Assembly: GCF_032854445.1 (NCBI RefSeq)
Contig: NC_088298.1
Coordinates: forward strand, 9,907,504-9,971,503
DNA length: 64,000 bases
Source: Liolophura sinensis
Taxonomy: Eukaryota > Mollusca > Polyplacophora > Chitonida > Chitonidae
Direction of reading: 5' to 3'
Shown piece after piece: positions 55,301-64,000 of this stretch (the first letter of the stretch is position 1; each line of letters opens with the position of its first letter). The notes beneath the pieces were generated by a model. It worked only from the letters and a program-made list of their open reading frames with translations. It was not told the DNA's origin and did not search any database. The position numbers and the translations under genes were made by a program.

Positions 55301-58300
55301 CGCTAAATGATGTGCTGTTATTGAAGCAATTGGGACCACGCAGAGGCAAGACATGACCAAGCCGATTGATCGGACCGGGCCCATCCGACCTCCCGTCTCT
55401 CTCCAAGTAAGGGCCAAAGTGGCGTGTTGGGCGTGAGGATCTCGCAAGACCAACACGCCCTCAGCCACCAGGATCCCGTCCTCGTAGATTACGGGTCGCA
55501 ACCCACGGCAAACAGGTCGCTTCCCGGTTGCCTCTCACACAACCGAGAAGATGTGAGCCTATTATATTCACCGGGCTCACACAGGAGAGCTCTAGGTTAG
55601 TCGACTTTTACGACAAGCTTGCCTAGAGGGCTGAGGTCCTATTCTTATCACCCCGGAAACCCCACGGGGGCACACTGAAAGAGGCCAGAAATTACTTGTA
55701 GACCTGTAAAATTATTTGCTAGATTTTTCCAGGAAATACCCCTCTTTCTCACTTAAAGTTAGACCACTGACATAGTCATACAAACTTTTACCTGTCTTCT
55801 GCAAATCCAGTCTGCTCATCTGTCGAACCTGTATACAGAAAATGGAAAAGACATTTAATCGAAAATATAATTTCAACATGTGCCGATCAGGAGCAATATA
55901 CTCATAATCTGCACAGACCTTTGACTTCACTGTTTCAAGTATATCGTTATCCCCAGTAAAATTTTTGCTTTCAGGTCTTGTTTCAGTCTATGTAATGTTT
56001 AGACCAGCCACCATATTATTTTTTTCACAGTCACAGACTAATACACGAAAGTGTTAGTGCTTTGTCATCAAAAGCTGGCAGTTATTCATGTGCATTTCAT
56101 AAATGCACCCGCAATGCGGATGAACAAATATCACTAAAGATTATGACCGACGTCATGCATATAGCTGCTGTTTGGAGCTAAGAACTCGTATTTATTTACC
56201 TTCTTCTGTGAAATATCCAGGTGTACTGGATGCACTATCACTGGCACAATGTGATGGTCCAGGCACCTCTAATGGGTCATCTGGGGAGGGTAAAATGATA
56301 TGAATATCACGTACATTGTACATTTGAACATATTTGCTCAGTTTATTTATTTGATCATGTTGATTGTTGTTTTATGCAATACTCAAGAATATTTCATTTA
56401 TAAGATGGTTTTATGAAATGAGGCAGAACCTGGATCAAACCCTTCCCATCTGCAGATTGCTGGCAGACCTTCCTTAAAAAGTAAAGCTAACTCATGACTG
56501 AGATACCGTTAAGATGTACAAAGACGATAAAATTCTCTCTGTTTGAATCTGTTGCTGAATTATCTCTAACTGTGGAGTATTGTGCTGCTGACTGAGGATC
56601 TGAAGGCGCTAATGCCTTTAAACTTATGAGGGATTGACCAATCAGATATAGCACACCTAGCAGATATCAGCTGTTATAAGCTGTGATGTAAATGTTTCAA
56701 GTTGACCGTGACTGTAACATGTAATAACATAAGGGCAGCACACTGTTTTGATGTTGTTATGTTCAAATTTCACTCCCTACTGAACAGACATGAACATCTA
56801 CAAACAGCATATAAGCAAGGCATTCATATTTGAAACTAACTTCATAACAGCATTTGTATTGCTATGCGCCGCAGTTGTAATGCTTAATGCGCCTCCATTT
56901 GGGGGAAACTGTCGCGTATATTATGCATTAGCAGTGACCAAGCATTCGGGAAGGGAAACCTACCAGCAGGAGGGAAATCATTCACAAGTATTGGTCCCGG
57001 CTCAGGCTCTACAGGTTTTGGGTCTGGCACTTGAAAGGAAAAATAAACAAGTAAGTAAGTAAGTAATTTAAATTCAACATTGCAATTCAGTACATCAGAA
57101 TAAAAGCTAAACTGTATAGAGCAAATTTGATACACTAAACGAAATGGGGTACATTACCTGCTTAAGACAGCTGAATTGAATTCTTTTTTCAATACATGTA
57201 TAGTTGGACACAGTGAGACAAGCAGCAGTTCATAAGCACTGCATGGTATAAGTAGAATGTGTTTTTCACACACAGCTGGCAGCCCACTCAATTTGGCAGA
57301 AAATGTTCTGATACTGTATGCTCTTAGTGTTCTGCTTCCTCTCACAAAAATGTAGATGTATTACACTAAAGATCTTTACATGAAAAGCTATCGTTATGTT
57401 TATTTACTTATTTATTTTACACCATATTCAATATAATTTGACTTTAACGGCAGCAGCCAGCTTTAAGGTGACAGGAAACCGGGCTGAGCTAGGGGGAAAC
57501 CCTCGACCATCTGTAGATTGTTGGCAGACCTTCCCACATACAGCTGGCACTCGCATCGACTGCACTCGTGGGAGGCTTCTGGGTCATTACGCTCTGTGCT
57601 ATAGCGCTAACCAACTGAGGCACAAAGGCTCCCAAGCTATCATAGCATTATCAGCAAGCATCATTGCATTTGATGTAGGTGTTTACAGCTGCCTTACAAG
57701 GGGACTGACAACAGCATAAAAATATAACAATCAAATTAACAGTTTTTCCCAATAAGTTGTGTATTTTCTCACAAAAATCAAATGAAAATAATGAAAAGAT
57801 TTCCTCGACAGCTTCAGTATCTGTGATATTTTCCCAAACATTAGATTTGTTTACTTTGGATTTTTTATACATTACTCAAAAACATTTCACTTACACCATG
57901 TCCTGAGCATTATTGTGCGAGGGAACCAGGCAGTCTTGGGAAACGCACGATCAGCCACAATAATGGATTTTCATACATTCGAATATATATATACTCACAG
58001 GTTGCTTGCAGGGAACCAGTCCTGCTGACTGATTCTCTGTCTTGAAGAATGATGTTGTCCAGCTGGTCGCTTAAGTTGGCTTTCCTGTCTGAAAGAAAAG
58101 TTGAATCTGTGCATGTATACTGTTAGCATGTCAGATCTTTCTTTTTCATTCTTTGTTGTTTTTAGGAGAATGGGACGGTTGACAGCAAGCCACATACACA
58201 TGACCTAAAATTACAGCTGATCAGATAGATAGCCCTATCTAATATAGGCCTACGAGATATTCTGACGAAGGCATCAATCAGAAAGTGCTGCAGTAAGCAG

Positions 58301-58739
58301 AAATAATGCATAAACATCACGTAACCAGTGCATTTCAGTAATTATCCCTCGTCATGATCGACGTGTTTTCCTTACTATTTAGGCTTAAAATAAACCATTC
58401 GTATGTTGGGCGGAGGCAGGATTTTGTTGAATTTAGCACTCAGACATTAAACAGTTAGGGCCTATATTTTCTTATACATAAACGATGAAAAAATGAAGAA
58501 AGCTGCTTAAGGAAGCAAATCTTTCATCTTTATTTATGGAAAATCGACAGTTGAAAGAGTGATGAGAAATACTTACCAGAGAGCTGGACAATTCTTGCTG
58601 GATACAATTTACCCATAAATTTGGCTTGTATGATTTCTCCGGAACAATACTGATTGAACTCCTTTCTGGGAGTTATTATCGCCCCACACGATATGATGTC
58701 ATACAAATGTTCGTCGGTCCATTCTACAACACAAAACAT
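49322..58739 (-). CDS. six-exon host-like gene, 240 aa, coiled-coil C-terminus
   Basis: The exons I infer, on the minus strand, are 58739-58577, 58088-57999, 57029-56964, 56280-56200, 55828-55792 and 49607-49322. All five introns are GT-AG, the phases join without a stop, and the total is 723 nt. The N-terminus, MFCVVEWTDEHLYDIISCG, is followed by GEIIQAKFMGKLYPARIV, a layout I associate with invertebrate proteins of the BEN/coiled-coil type, though no family is certain. The middle is Pro/Glu- and Ser-rich. The C-terminal ~85 residues form a heptad-rich coiled coil (LQSLKSKYKKLNHRVKMLEK). An upstream in-frame ATG at 58799 could add 20 residues. It is probably the organism's own gene. The last intron contains a full LINE. 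Confidence 0.72.
49732..49744. repeat. target-site duplication, LINE left side
   Basis: GCACACTGAAAGA is identical to 55670-55682 on the other side of the full-length LINE. Confidence 0.92.
50009..53704 (-). CDS. LINE ORF2: endonuclease, reverse transcriptase, RNase H (1231 aa)
   Basis: APE-type endonuclease first (IIQWNCRGLK, LQETHL, MGDFNSHNPLWG, SDHFPI; residues 1-230), which nicks the target. The RT follows (about 480-760) with YRPIALTSCVCKTMERM, FRQGRSTLDHLVRFE, GVPQGSILSPTLFS and SLYVDDFLICY near residue 671, a YVDD variant. RNase H comes next (about 965-1090): IYTDGSKDGD, SAEARAILLAL, ICSDSLSSLLA, VDREAKAAL. A C-terminal zinc motif, ECVGC...KHILVDC, closes the protein. No stop interrupts it. 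The start codon overlaps the ORF1 stop as TAATG, so translation probably depends on termination-reinitiation, known for some LINEs with UAAUG (for example SART1). Confidence 0.93.
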   Translation of the reverse strand: MAIYDKIIQWNCRGLKVNFIEITQLVQSLNPIALCLQETHLKTSDKDKITLKNYSLYSTYSNEEDRAAGGSSIFVNNNIIHSPVALHTELQAVAVRVSLCETITLCSVYIPPNISLSALQLNNLKEQLPTPFILMGDFNSHNPLWGSNNINDKGKIVENFLSNEELCYFNDGSNTYLHPGNGAYSAIDLTITDPSLFLDFSWRVHDDLCGSDHFPIILEHITSNSLERVARWKFDKADWIAFEMFCEADITPENLNAAEDPLLKFNELILTAADRTIPKTSTNPISKSKPWYDDDCRKAIKDRKKAERRFNHCPDNNNLNQVRIFGAKARRLIKSKRRSCWRNFVSGITSKTPMRKVWNMVQKLKGKNNKAKIQHLKDGDTLLTSPSEIANKIAETISQKSSSENYTSEFRRIKKHKEKFKLPFSSKNLEDYNRRFSIEELKTSLKKAHDTACGPDNIYYKLLNHLPSEPLETLLDLLNDIWQTGNFPPTWREACIIPVPKLGKDHTDPNNYRPIALTSCVCKTMERMVNDRLVWFLETNKLLSNIQCGFRQGRSTLDHLVRFETFIRDGFINNEHVVSIFFDLEKAYDTTWKYGILKDLSDMGLKGRLPSFISEFLSDRQFKVRVGPTLSDSHEQEMGVPQGSILSPTLFSIKINSLAKTLTSGTEGSLYVDDFLICYRAKNMNNIERQLQLCLNKIEKWAVANGFRFSTSKTVGMHFCNKRKFHLDPELNFCGKPVKIVGENKFLGFIFDRKLSFIPHIKMLKAKCTKALDIIKVVSNTDWGADRSVLLNLHRSLVRSKLDYGSIIYGSARKSYTKMLDPVHHQGLRLSLGAFRTSPVESLYVEANEPSLHHRRVKLSLQYAAKLKAYPTNPAYDCVFNPSYVDKYNKCSNKIPSFGVRVRDHIVEANIKLGDIAQVSFPESPPWLFPQPKFIFDLRKYNKSNTNPLIIQQGFAEIKAKYSDYKFIYTDGSKDGDRVAAAAVLEQRVASLRLPSSSSIFSAEARAILLALSYVSSGHAQRAVICSDSLSSLLAIQNNKFKNPLIFEILAIHRKLIKRGKDIVFCWIPSHVGIHGNTVVDREAKAALTKPLSKVKIPYNDFKSNILKYICRLWQGEWDLQVYNKLHVIHPVIGFNSYTLDMSRRDQVVLTRCRIGHSRLTHNFILDGSSAPECVGCDAQYGIKHILVDCVDFAHVRQRFYTVNSIYDLFDSIAGDVVINFLKAIGLYHKI
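53704..55068 (-). CDS. LINE ORF1: RNA-binding protein with three zinc knuckles (454 aa)
   Basis: Gag-like nucleic-acid-binding protein that packages LINE RNA. A segment with IHPFLLQRALQGTAG and EEEICQELNSQGVTRVKRFV (about residues 60-170) resembles the RRM-like part of I/Jockey ORF1. Three CCHC knuckles follow at about residues 200-256: CFNCQRFGHGKGQC, CFRCGSDGHEGFDC and CCNCSGDHMAPSRDC. The C-terminus is Ser/Lys/Pro-rich and basic (SGRSSSRSPRKGRPRSKHK). The start at 55068 is the first ATG with a long frame after the 5'UTR. The stop TAA overlaps the ORF2 ATG by one base. Confidence 0.9.
   Translation of the reverse strand: MSTLKPTLNISNIANKSSSQPTLFLSADKKRKLSDSLDNEQSSWPAFIVLSTKSEQKPASKIHPFLLQRALQGTAGTLKNVKKLRSGDILIECFRQQQSKNLLKLNKISDISVFTSPHHSLNSCQGIIRDRDGDIADLTEEEICQELNSQGVTRVKRFVTKKSGNLFKLNTYLLTFNTTSLPSHIYVGPYRVNVDLYIPNPTRCFNCQRFGHGKGQCKNKLICFRCGSDGHEGFDCSNTVKCCNCSGDHMAPSRDCPLFVKEKQIINFKIKNNISYQDARKLASLSNTSLPTSFANVVKRVATVATQTSWTWPIGNDKPSYVSVQLPSQPSFSSSSTQTPSKEQIKTVNSIEHPGKPAEPNCPKNDKNKSKSQSQNNNKITNKPSGPTERPSKATRDPIQTFNKFGSLEDVGPSTSDAEVMDISPASGRSSSRSPRKGRPRSKHKAKSPIRLPP
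55670..55682. repeat. target-site duplication, LINE right side
   Basis: GCACACTGAAAGA, matching 49732-49744 exactly. Confidence 0.92.
56395..56485 (-). repeat. SINE fragment in intron 3
   Basis: CCATCTGCAGATTGCTGGCA and the following CCTTCC match, with two changes, the body of the SINE at 57470-57540. The tRNA-like head is not present. Confidence 0.55.
57396..57635 (-). repeat. tRNA-derived SINE in intron 2
   Basis: On the minus strand the head reads GTGCCTCAGTTGGTTAGCGC (57623-57604), an A-box-like pol III promoter. A degenerate B-box region follows near 57555, then a body with the complement of CCATCTGTAGATTGTTGGCA, and a T/A-rich end near 57400. It lies antiparallel to none of the exons and would be spliced out with the intron. 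Confidence 0.72.
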
Positions 58740-58914
58740 GTTGAACAAGAAATTCCGAGTTTGTCGTGCGTGTCTACACTGCCCAAGTGTCGTCTGCAAT
58801 GTGTAATTTGGCGCTTAATTCAGGCGGTCTTTTCAACCAATCACGGCCATCCGCGTCAATCGATCCGCGCTCCACCTAGCGGACGATTTCTTATCACATC
58901 ATGCTGTTAGAAAG
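58740..58914. promoter_or_regulatory. putative bidirectional promoter
   Basis: Only 175 bp separate the start codon of the six-exon minus-strand gene (58739) from the plus-strand exon (58915). The interval contains an inverted-CCAAT-type AACCAATCA (about 58835-58843) and CG-rich patches (CATCCGCGTCAATCGATCCG). No TATA box is obvious. Divergent gene pairs with CCAAT elements usually share a promoter. Confidence 0.55.
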
Positions 58915-59062
58915 ATGGCAAGTTTAACGGCAGATGTGAATAGTAATAAGGATATAGCTTATCGTAGGACACCTGAAGGAAAATTCCAGTGCTTGGTATG
59001 TTTAAAAACCTTGGCTTCAAAGGAGAATGTGTTTAAACACCTCCATACCAGAAACGGATTTA
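58915..59062 (+). CDS. first exon of a divergent gene with a C2H2-like zinc finger
   Basis: The frame begins MASLTADVNSNKDIAYRRTP and includes CLVCLKTLASKENVFKHLH, a C-x2-C...H-x-H motif resembling a C2H2 or BED-like finger. The exon ends in phase 1 at a GTAAGT donor (59063), so the protein continues in a later exon that I could not find in the next 2 kb. The start is the first ATG after the CG-rich interval. It is likely a host gene; the name is unknown. Confidence 0.55.
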
Positions 59063-60849
59063 GTAAGTGTCTCCATTTATTCTTAGTACAGATATGGAAT
59101 TAGTGTAGTCACTTTACGTGGAGGCGGTTAATAGCGCATTTAAATGCGTTTTCAAAATATCGTCGTTTAAAAACTGTAATCGTTTCTCCCATGACGTGCT
59201 GTAAACTTGAATGTACATTATGTCAGCTAAATGTTATCACAACAACGCAGCTTGCGAGATCACTGTGGGTCCTATAATCGTCACATTATTCCACGTCGCC
59301 CAATATTCCTCAAGCCACGCGAACCAGACAGTCTAGCGTGACACTTGGTATTTAGATTTCTAAAGTAGAGTTTAATTTTATGCTGACTGTATAAAATTAA
59401 GTGGAAGGCCCATCTCTAAAACTGGAAGGCAGAGTAGACTGGTGTTGCATATTTGCATATGTTAGTTGGGAGGATTCGAGGGAAGCAATTACTCCAACTC
59501 CAGTTCAGATTTCTTTTTATTGTCCAGATGGAAAAACCCTACAACAAGCAGAAAATACAGAGTCAACTTCACAATAGTTGCACTCATTGTGTTAGCTCTT
59601 TCTCTCCAGTATACACATGTACATTTATCCCATGTACTGCCCTAGACTACACTTTTTAGTCAATAAATGCTATCAGGGACATGTGCGTGACAAAGCCAGT
59701 TACACTATTAGTTCTCAACTTAGCCCAATTCTGATAACAATTAAAGAACTATGGCCATAAATGTATCTAGATGTGCAAGCCTAATGCAACGTATTAACTG
59801 TTAAATACATCAGGAAATGCTCTTAATTGACCTATACTTCTTTACTTTTACTCTACTTGTTATATAGTGAAACGGTTGTTTACAACCTCTGGATCTTTAC
59901 ATTCTGTGAAACTATACTGGTTTTACTGATAAACATAACACTATTAATTGGGAAAACGGCAATAATTGACACACTGAAATAACAATTAGTATTAAATGCC
60001 ATGAATGAAATACATGAAGTACTAATGATGACTAGTTACTGTACGACCATAAAATGAAATGTTGTTGGTTGTTGAAACAATAATACCGTATAAGTAGACT
60101 TTCACTACGAAATTATGTAACAAACACTTCCTTTAGCTACACAGTGATTTAAGACGCAATTACAGTGATCATAATGGCCTTTCACAAAATAAGTGAATCT
60201 GAAAGCTAAACCGCTTAAATGAATCACATTGTAGTAATGCTTTTCGTGATCAACACAACTAAGCTCACTGTAATTCCTATTTGCCATAATGACAAAGGCC
60301 ACACTTAAACCACTTAAACATATCCGTGTATGGATACGCACTTTAAAATGCTGATAAAACCCATTACTTGTAGTTTATAACCTATGTTACAAGTACCGTA
60401 AATGCAGACACTGAGTAAGTACTAGTACAACATACTCCTCGTATCAAGGATTACTTAAGCACACTGTAGTAGACAGAGTTTACCTCTATATCCGGAGGGT
60501 TTAACCATGTTCTACATTGGCCGTATCTTATCCTGTAATGCAATAAAGCTAACATCAGAACTCATGAAAATTCTGTAACAATTATGCTGTATTAACACCA
60601 ATACTCTAGTGATGGTTCATACCCACAGTACAAAGGAAACATGAACGTTGGTACATGAAGGGCTTACGAAAATACAAATGCATGTTTAATACATGTTTCA
60701 ATGTCATCGTGATGTCAGATCGGCGCATCACTGTGGTCTGAACAAACAGCATCAACTAACCATCACCAACTTCTATAAAACTACTTAAGATTACAGAGTA
60801 GCAGTTTGGAAAAGATTGTCAGAACTTGCATGACATTGCATAACAGATA
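59063..60849. other. AT-rich stretch, no gene recognised
   Basis: No motif-bearing frame and no clear exon are seen. It is probably the first intron of the divergent zinc-finger gene, or intergenic DNA. Confidence 0.4.
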
Positions 60850-62200
60850 GCCACGTGACCTACACACATGTTAGCATGGAGCGCTTGAAAGATCGCAGAT
60901 CTCAACCGTTACACTTTAAAAGACATTTTACCAAGAGCGATCAAACTCCTAGCATGTTCATGAGACAGTTAGAGACAGAAAAAGACTATGACGCAATCCC
61001 GGCGTCGTCTCCCCGCCTTCCGCTACCCAGCAAAACCACAACAACATAGGAGAACTAACATCAAGGGAGGTAACTCACAATCAACCATCGCATCTACACA
61101 CAGTAGATACCCGTTACATGCATCCCCTCCAGAAATCTATCATGTCCTCATGATAAGACAGAAATACAAGAAAATAAGAAAAACTGAGATTTGACACCAT
61201 CTTTACATAACGTCATACACCTTATTGGCAAACAGAACGCGGGAAGTGATATGGATTGGAGTGAGTTCCTGCACCACCACGACGAGTGCGTCTAACTTCA
61301 CAGGGTTCAGTTTGGACTGTGGATGGTACAACAGTTTCAAGTTCCAAATCTGTGTTCCACTCTGGATGCAGAAAGATCACAGGAGGAAATACAGTAGTAT
61401 GGGTTTCCGCATCCTGCGAGCATGCAGGTGTTTCTGCTGCGGGTCTCCTTCCAGATTCTGGTGAGCGTTCGACTACTCGTAACTCAACAGGTGTAATCTC
61501 TGACCTACCAACTCGTCTGACATCTCCTGTTCCATCTGCAGCTTCGATAAGGTAGACTCCCTCGTTCCTGTCCAGGACTTTAAAAAGTGTCTCTCCGAAT
61601 TTATCCTGCATTTTACATCTACCATGTAGATGCTGCCTCAAATACACTTGGGTGCCAACCTGGATGGGCAGACTAAGTAGCTGCTTATCATAACGCTGCT
61701 TCTGCTTGCCAAATTTCACTCGAAGCTGATTTTGCACATGTTGACGGGCTTGCCACAGACGACATTGATGCCTTGTGACCCAGTTCTCAGCTGCTTCTGC
61801 ATCAACCTCATCTTGGTCTAATCCAAGCAGTCTGTCGATCGGGAGAGCTACGTTCTGTCCAAAGAGAAGGTAATAAGGTGTGTATCCTGTAGAACTGTGC
61901 GGTGTGGAATTGTAAGCAAAACACAATTCTCCGAGATGTTCAGGCCACTTCCGCTTCCGATCCGCAGGCAGGGTGATGAGCAAGTTGTGCAGGGTCCGGT
62001 TGTATCGCTCTGTTTGTCCATTTCCCTGTGGGTTGTTCTGGTCTTCTTTATCCTGTACAGCTTACATAGCTCTCGGATTATCCCAGCCTCAAAACACCTT
62101 CCTTGATCACTATGGATTCTTTGAGGAACACGATATTTGGAGAACCAGTCCGTGATAACTACGTTTTCCATGCCATTAGATGCTTTGTCAAGGAGAGTGA
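60850..62200 (-). mobile_element. Ty3/Gypsy fossil: integrase end and probable 3' LTR
   Basis: The minus strand holds the second half of a Gypsy-type integrase, from the catalytic-core region near 62140 to the C-terminal SH3-like domain ending near 61400. A purine-rich stretch is followed by TGTAACGGG at 61118, which may be the start of the 3' LTR; the far end of that LTR was not found. The element is broken, with few breaks in the part present, and its upstream part is missing where a BEL/Pao fossil begins. Confidence 0.72.
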
Positions 62201-64000
62201 AGTCATCTTCTGTGACTTTGTGGACAGATACGCAAATCGTATTGCATTGGTTACGCACAGAATCCATCAATATGAAGCTCTTCGTAGGAGTGCGTGTGGC
62301 AGAAATTCAAGGCACATGGAGCCCAGAACACTGGAGATATGTACCGACACATCTCAACCCTGCAGATGACATCAGTAGAGGAATAGCAACTGCAGACATC
62401 AACGGTCGATGGATGCATGGACCATCATTTCTGAAAGAGGACAAAGATATATGGCCGACTGAACCATCACAGACCGTAAAGGTGGACACAGAGTGCAAAA
62501 CTGTTAAATATATCTGTGTTGTTCAGAAGAAGGAACCCGTGGTCGATGCAGAGAGATTTTCCAGTTGGCAGCGCCTGTTGCGTGTGACGTCATACTGCTT
62601 TAGATTTATCCATAACATTCGGCGAAGATCACAAGACCGTCTGGACGGCCCGTTGCATAGTTCAGAAGTAGAAGAGGCAGGACTTTACTGAATTAAAGAG
62701 GCACAACAATATATGGATGACTGGAAAACCAGACTTCTTGATTTGAGTCCTTTCGTCACGAGTGACATCATCAGAGTTGGTGGTCGACTGAAGAAATCTC
62801 AATTACCTTACGAGAGTGTACATCCAATACTGCTTCCATCAGATCATCATATTTCAAAGCTGATTATGCGAGATTTCCAGGCCAAATCCTGTCATGCGGG
62901 AACAGAGAGAACATTATGCGATTCACGTCGGGAATTTTGGATTCTCCGAGGACGACAGATTGCAAAGAACATCGTCAGCAAGTGCACCATGTGCAGAAAA
63001 CTTCGACAGCCGCCTCATTCGACATTGATGGGCGATTTACCTTCTGACAGACTTCGCCCCTTCGAACCACCTTTCTCAGTGACAGGTGTTGACTTATTTG
63101 GCCCGTTTTTCTTGAAGTACGGAAGAAACCAGTCCAAGAAGACGTGGGGAGCTATATTTACTTGTGCGACTAGCAGAGCAGTACACCTTGGAAATGGTGG
63201 ACAATTTGTCCACTGAAGCGTTTCTGCAAGCTTTACGCAGATTTGTACCTCATCATGGATGGCCACACACCATCATCTCCGACAACGGAACGTCATTTAT
63301 TGGAGCACAAAAGGAGCTAAAGGCTTTGGTCAAGGAAGGACGAAGGCAGTTCATGGATTTTGCGTCGTTGCATGAAGTCAAATGGAAATTTATTACTCCA
63401 TTAAGCCCACACCAAGGAGGGTTCTATGAAAGCCTCATCAGACAGATAAAGAGAGCATTACAAGTAGCTGTTGGAAAGCAAGTTTTAACTTGGAATGAAA
63501 TGGCAACAGTGTTCGCCGAAGTCCAATATTTGGTGAATTCGAGACCAATAGGATTTACTCCGAATAACCTTCAGCCTCTTACACAAAATCACTTTGTGCT
63601 GGGCAGAGCCACGTCTGCAGTTCCTCAAGGACCTTTCCAGGAAAGAAGAAACCTTCGCAAGAGATTCGAGTTCGTGCAGATGTTAGTGCAACAGTTTTGG
63701 AAACGGTTTGTCCATGAGTACATTCCTACCTTAACAAAAAGATCCAAGTGGCAGAGGAAAGGGAGACAACTCCAAAAGGATGACATTGTCTTGTTGACAA
63801 AGATCAACGTTCCACGTGGTAAATGGAACTGGGGACGTATTGTTGAAACCTATCAAGGCCAGGATGGATTGTAATGTTAAAGTCAAGACACAGTACGGGG
63901 AGTACATGCGTTCCGTACAGAAGTGTTGTCCTATCCTAGAGCAAGATTAACCCAGAGACAAACACTTTGTTCGCCCCGGGAGGGTTTGTTAGATATACTA
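62200..64000 (+). mobile_element. BEL/Pao fossil: RNase H, integrase and start of 3' LTR
   Basis: The plus strand carries, in order, the end of the BEL/Pao RNase H (TLWTDTQIVLHWL; HLNPADDISRG), the zinc-binding and core parts of the integrase, and the C-terminal domain that follows it (GDIVLL-like DDIVLL, PRGKWNWGRI). A short purine run and TGTTAGATATAC at about 63988 look like the start of the 3' LTR, cut by the window edge. The copy is broken, with a few breaks, and lacks everything upstream of the RNase H end. Confidence 0.8.

Larger units (their letters stand above)
49745..55669 (-). mobile_element. full-length I-group LINE, 5.9 kb, both ORFs open
   Basis: It is flanked by a perfect 13-bp target-site duplication. 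From the minus-strand 5' end: a ~600-bp 5'UTR beginning CCCCGTGGGG (a small hairpin), ORF1 (55068-53704), ORF2 (53704-50009), a ~260-bp 3'UTR and a short (CATT)n tail instead of poly(A). EN, RT, RNase H and a zinc-knuckle ORF1 place it in the I group (I/Nimb-like). It sits in the last intron of the six-exon gene, in the same orientation. Open frames and a perfect duplication suggest recent insertion. Confidence 0.93.

Overview
This window looks like animal nuclear DNA, most likely from a mollusc (possibly a gastropod). Genes are split by GT-AG introns, single-copy coding is sparse, and the repeats are animal types: Penelope-like elements, I-group LINEs with a (CATT)n tail, tRNA-derived SINEs, hAT, piggyBac, pogo/Tigger, Kolobok, ISL2EU, PIF/Harbinger, Helitron, Tc1/mariner, and Gypsy and BEL/Pao relics. 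The mollusc call rests on remembered resemblance of the LINE tail (2991, 13444, 49745) and a SINE-like tail (22570-22700) to gastropod repeats; no search was run. Nothing prokaryotic is present.

Layout. 0-10 kb: Penelope-like 3' half, Gypsy fossil, 5'-truncated LINE, a 3.9-kb hAT with several frameshifts, and the C-terminal part of a second hAT. 10-17 kb: a SINE, a decayed Helitron (herpes-tegument-like peptidase, OTU protease, Rep) cut by a second truncated LINE. 17-22 kb: a Tc1 copy and an intact-looking mariner lodged at the junction of a 321-bp tandem duplication. 22.7-30.9 kb: a three-level nest, piggyBac > pogo > another piggyBac. 31.7-46.2 kb: a four-level nest, Kolobok > piggyBac > ISL2EU > pogo carrying a spliced PHD finger. 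The Kolobok lies in one copy of a 0.63-kb duplicated segment whose other copy preserves the empty TTAA site. 47.9-48.6 kb: broken Harbinger transposase.

49.3-58.7 kb (minus): a six-exon gene, apparently the host's own, assembled from exons whose phases all agree (240 aa). Its last intron holds a full-length I-group LINE (ORF1 and ORF2 both open, 13-bp target-site duplication, TAATG stop/start overlap). A second gene starts divergently 175 bp away. The window ends with a Gypsy fossil (minus) abutting a BEL/Pao fossil (plus).

How the parts work together: nearly every coding region encodes the mobility proteins of its own element. The ISL2EU has two convergent genes (THAP-DDE transposase; SAP-SWIM-YqaJ nuclease). 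The nesting order gives relative ages: Kolobok is older than its piggyBac, which is older than the ISL2EU, which is older than the PHD pogo. Intact reading frames in the mariner, PHD pogo, Kolobok and full-length LINE suggest the youngest or best preserved copies. All splice sites are predicted by eye.
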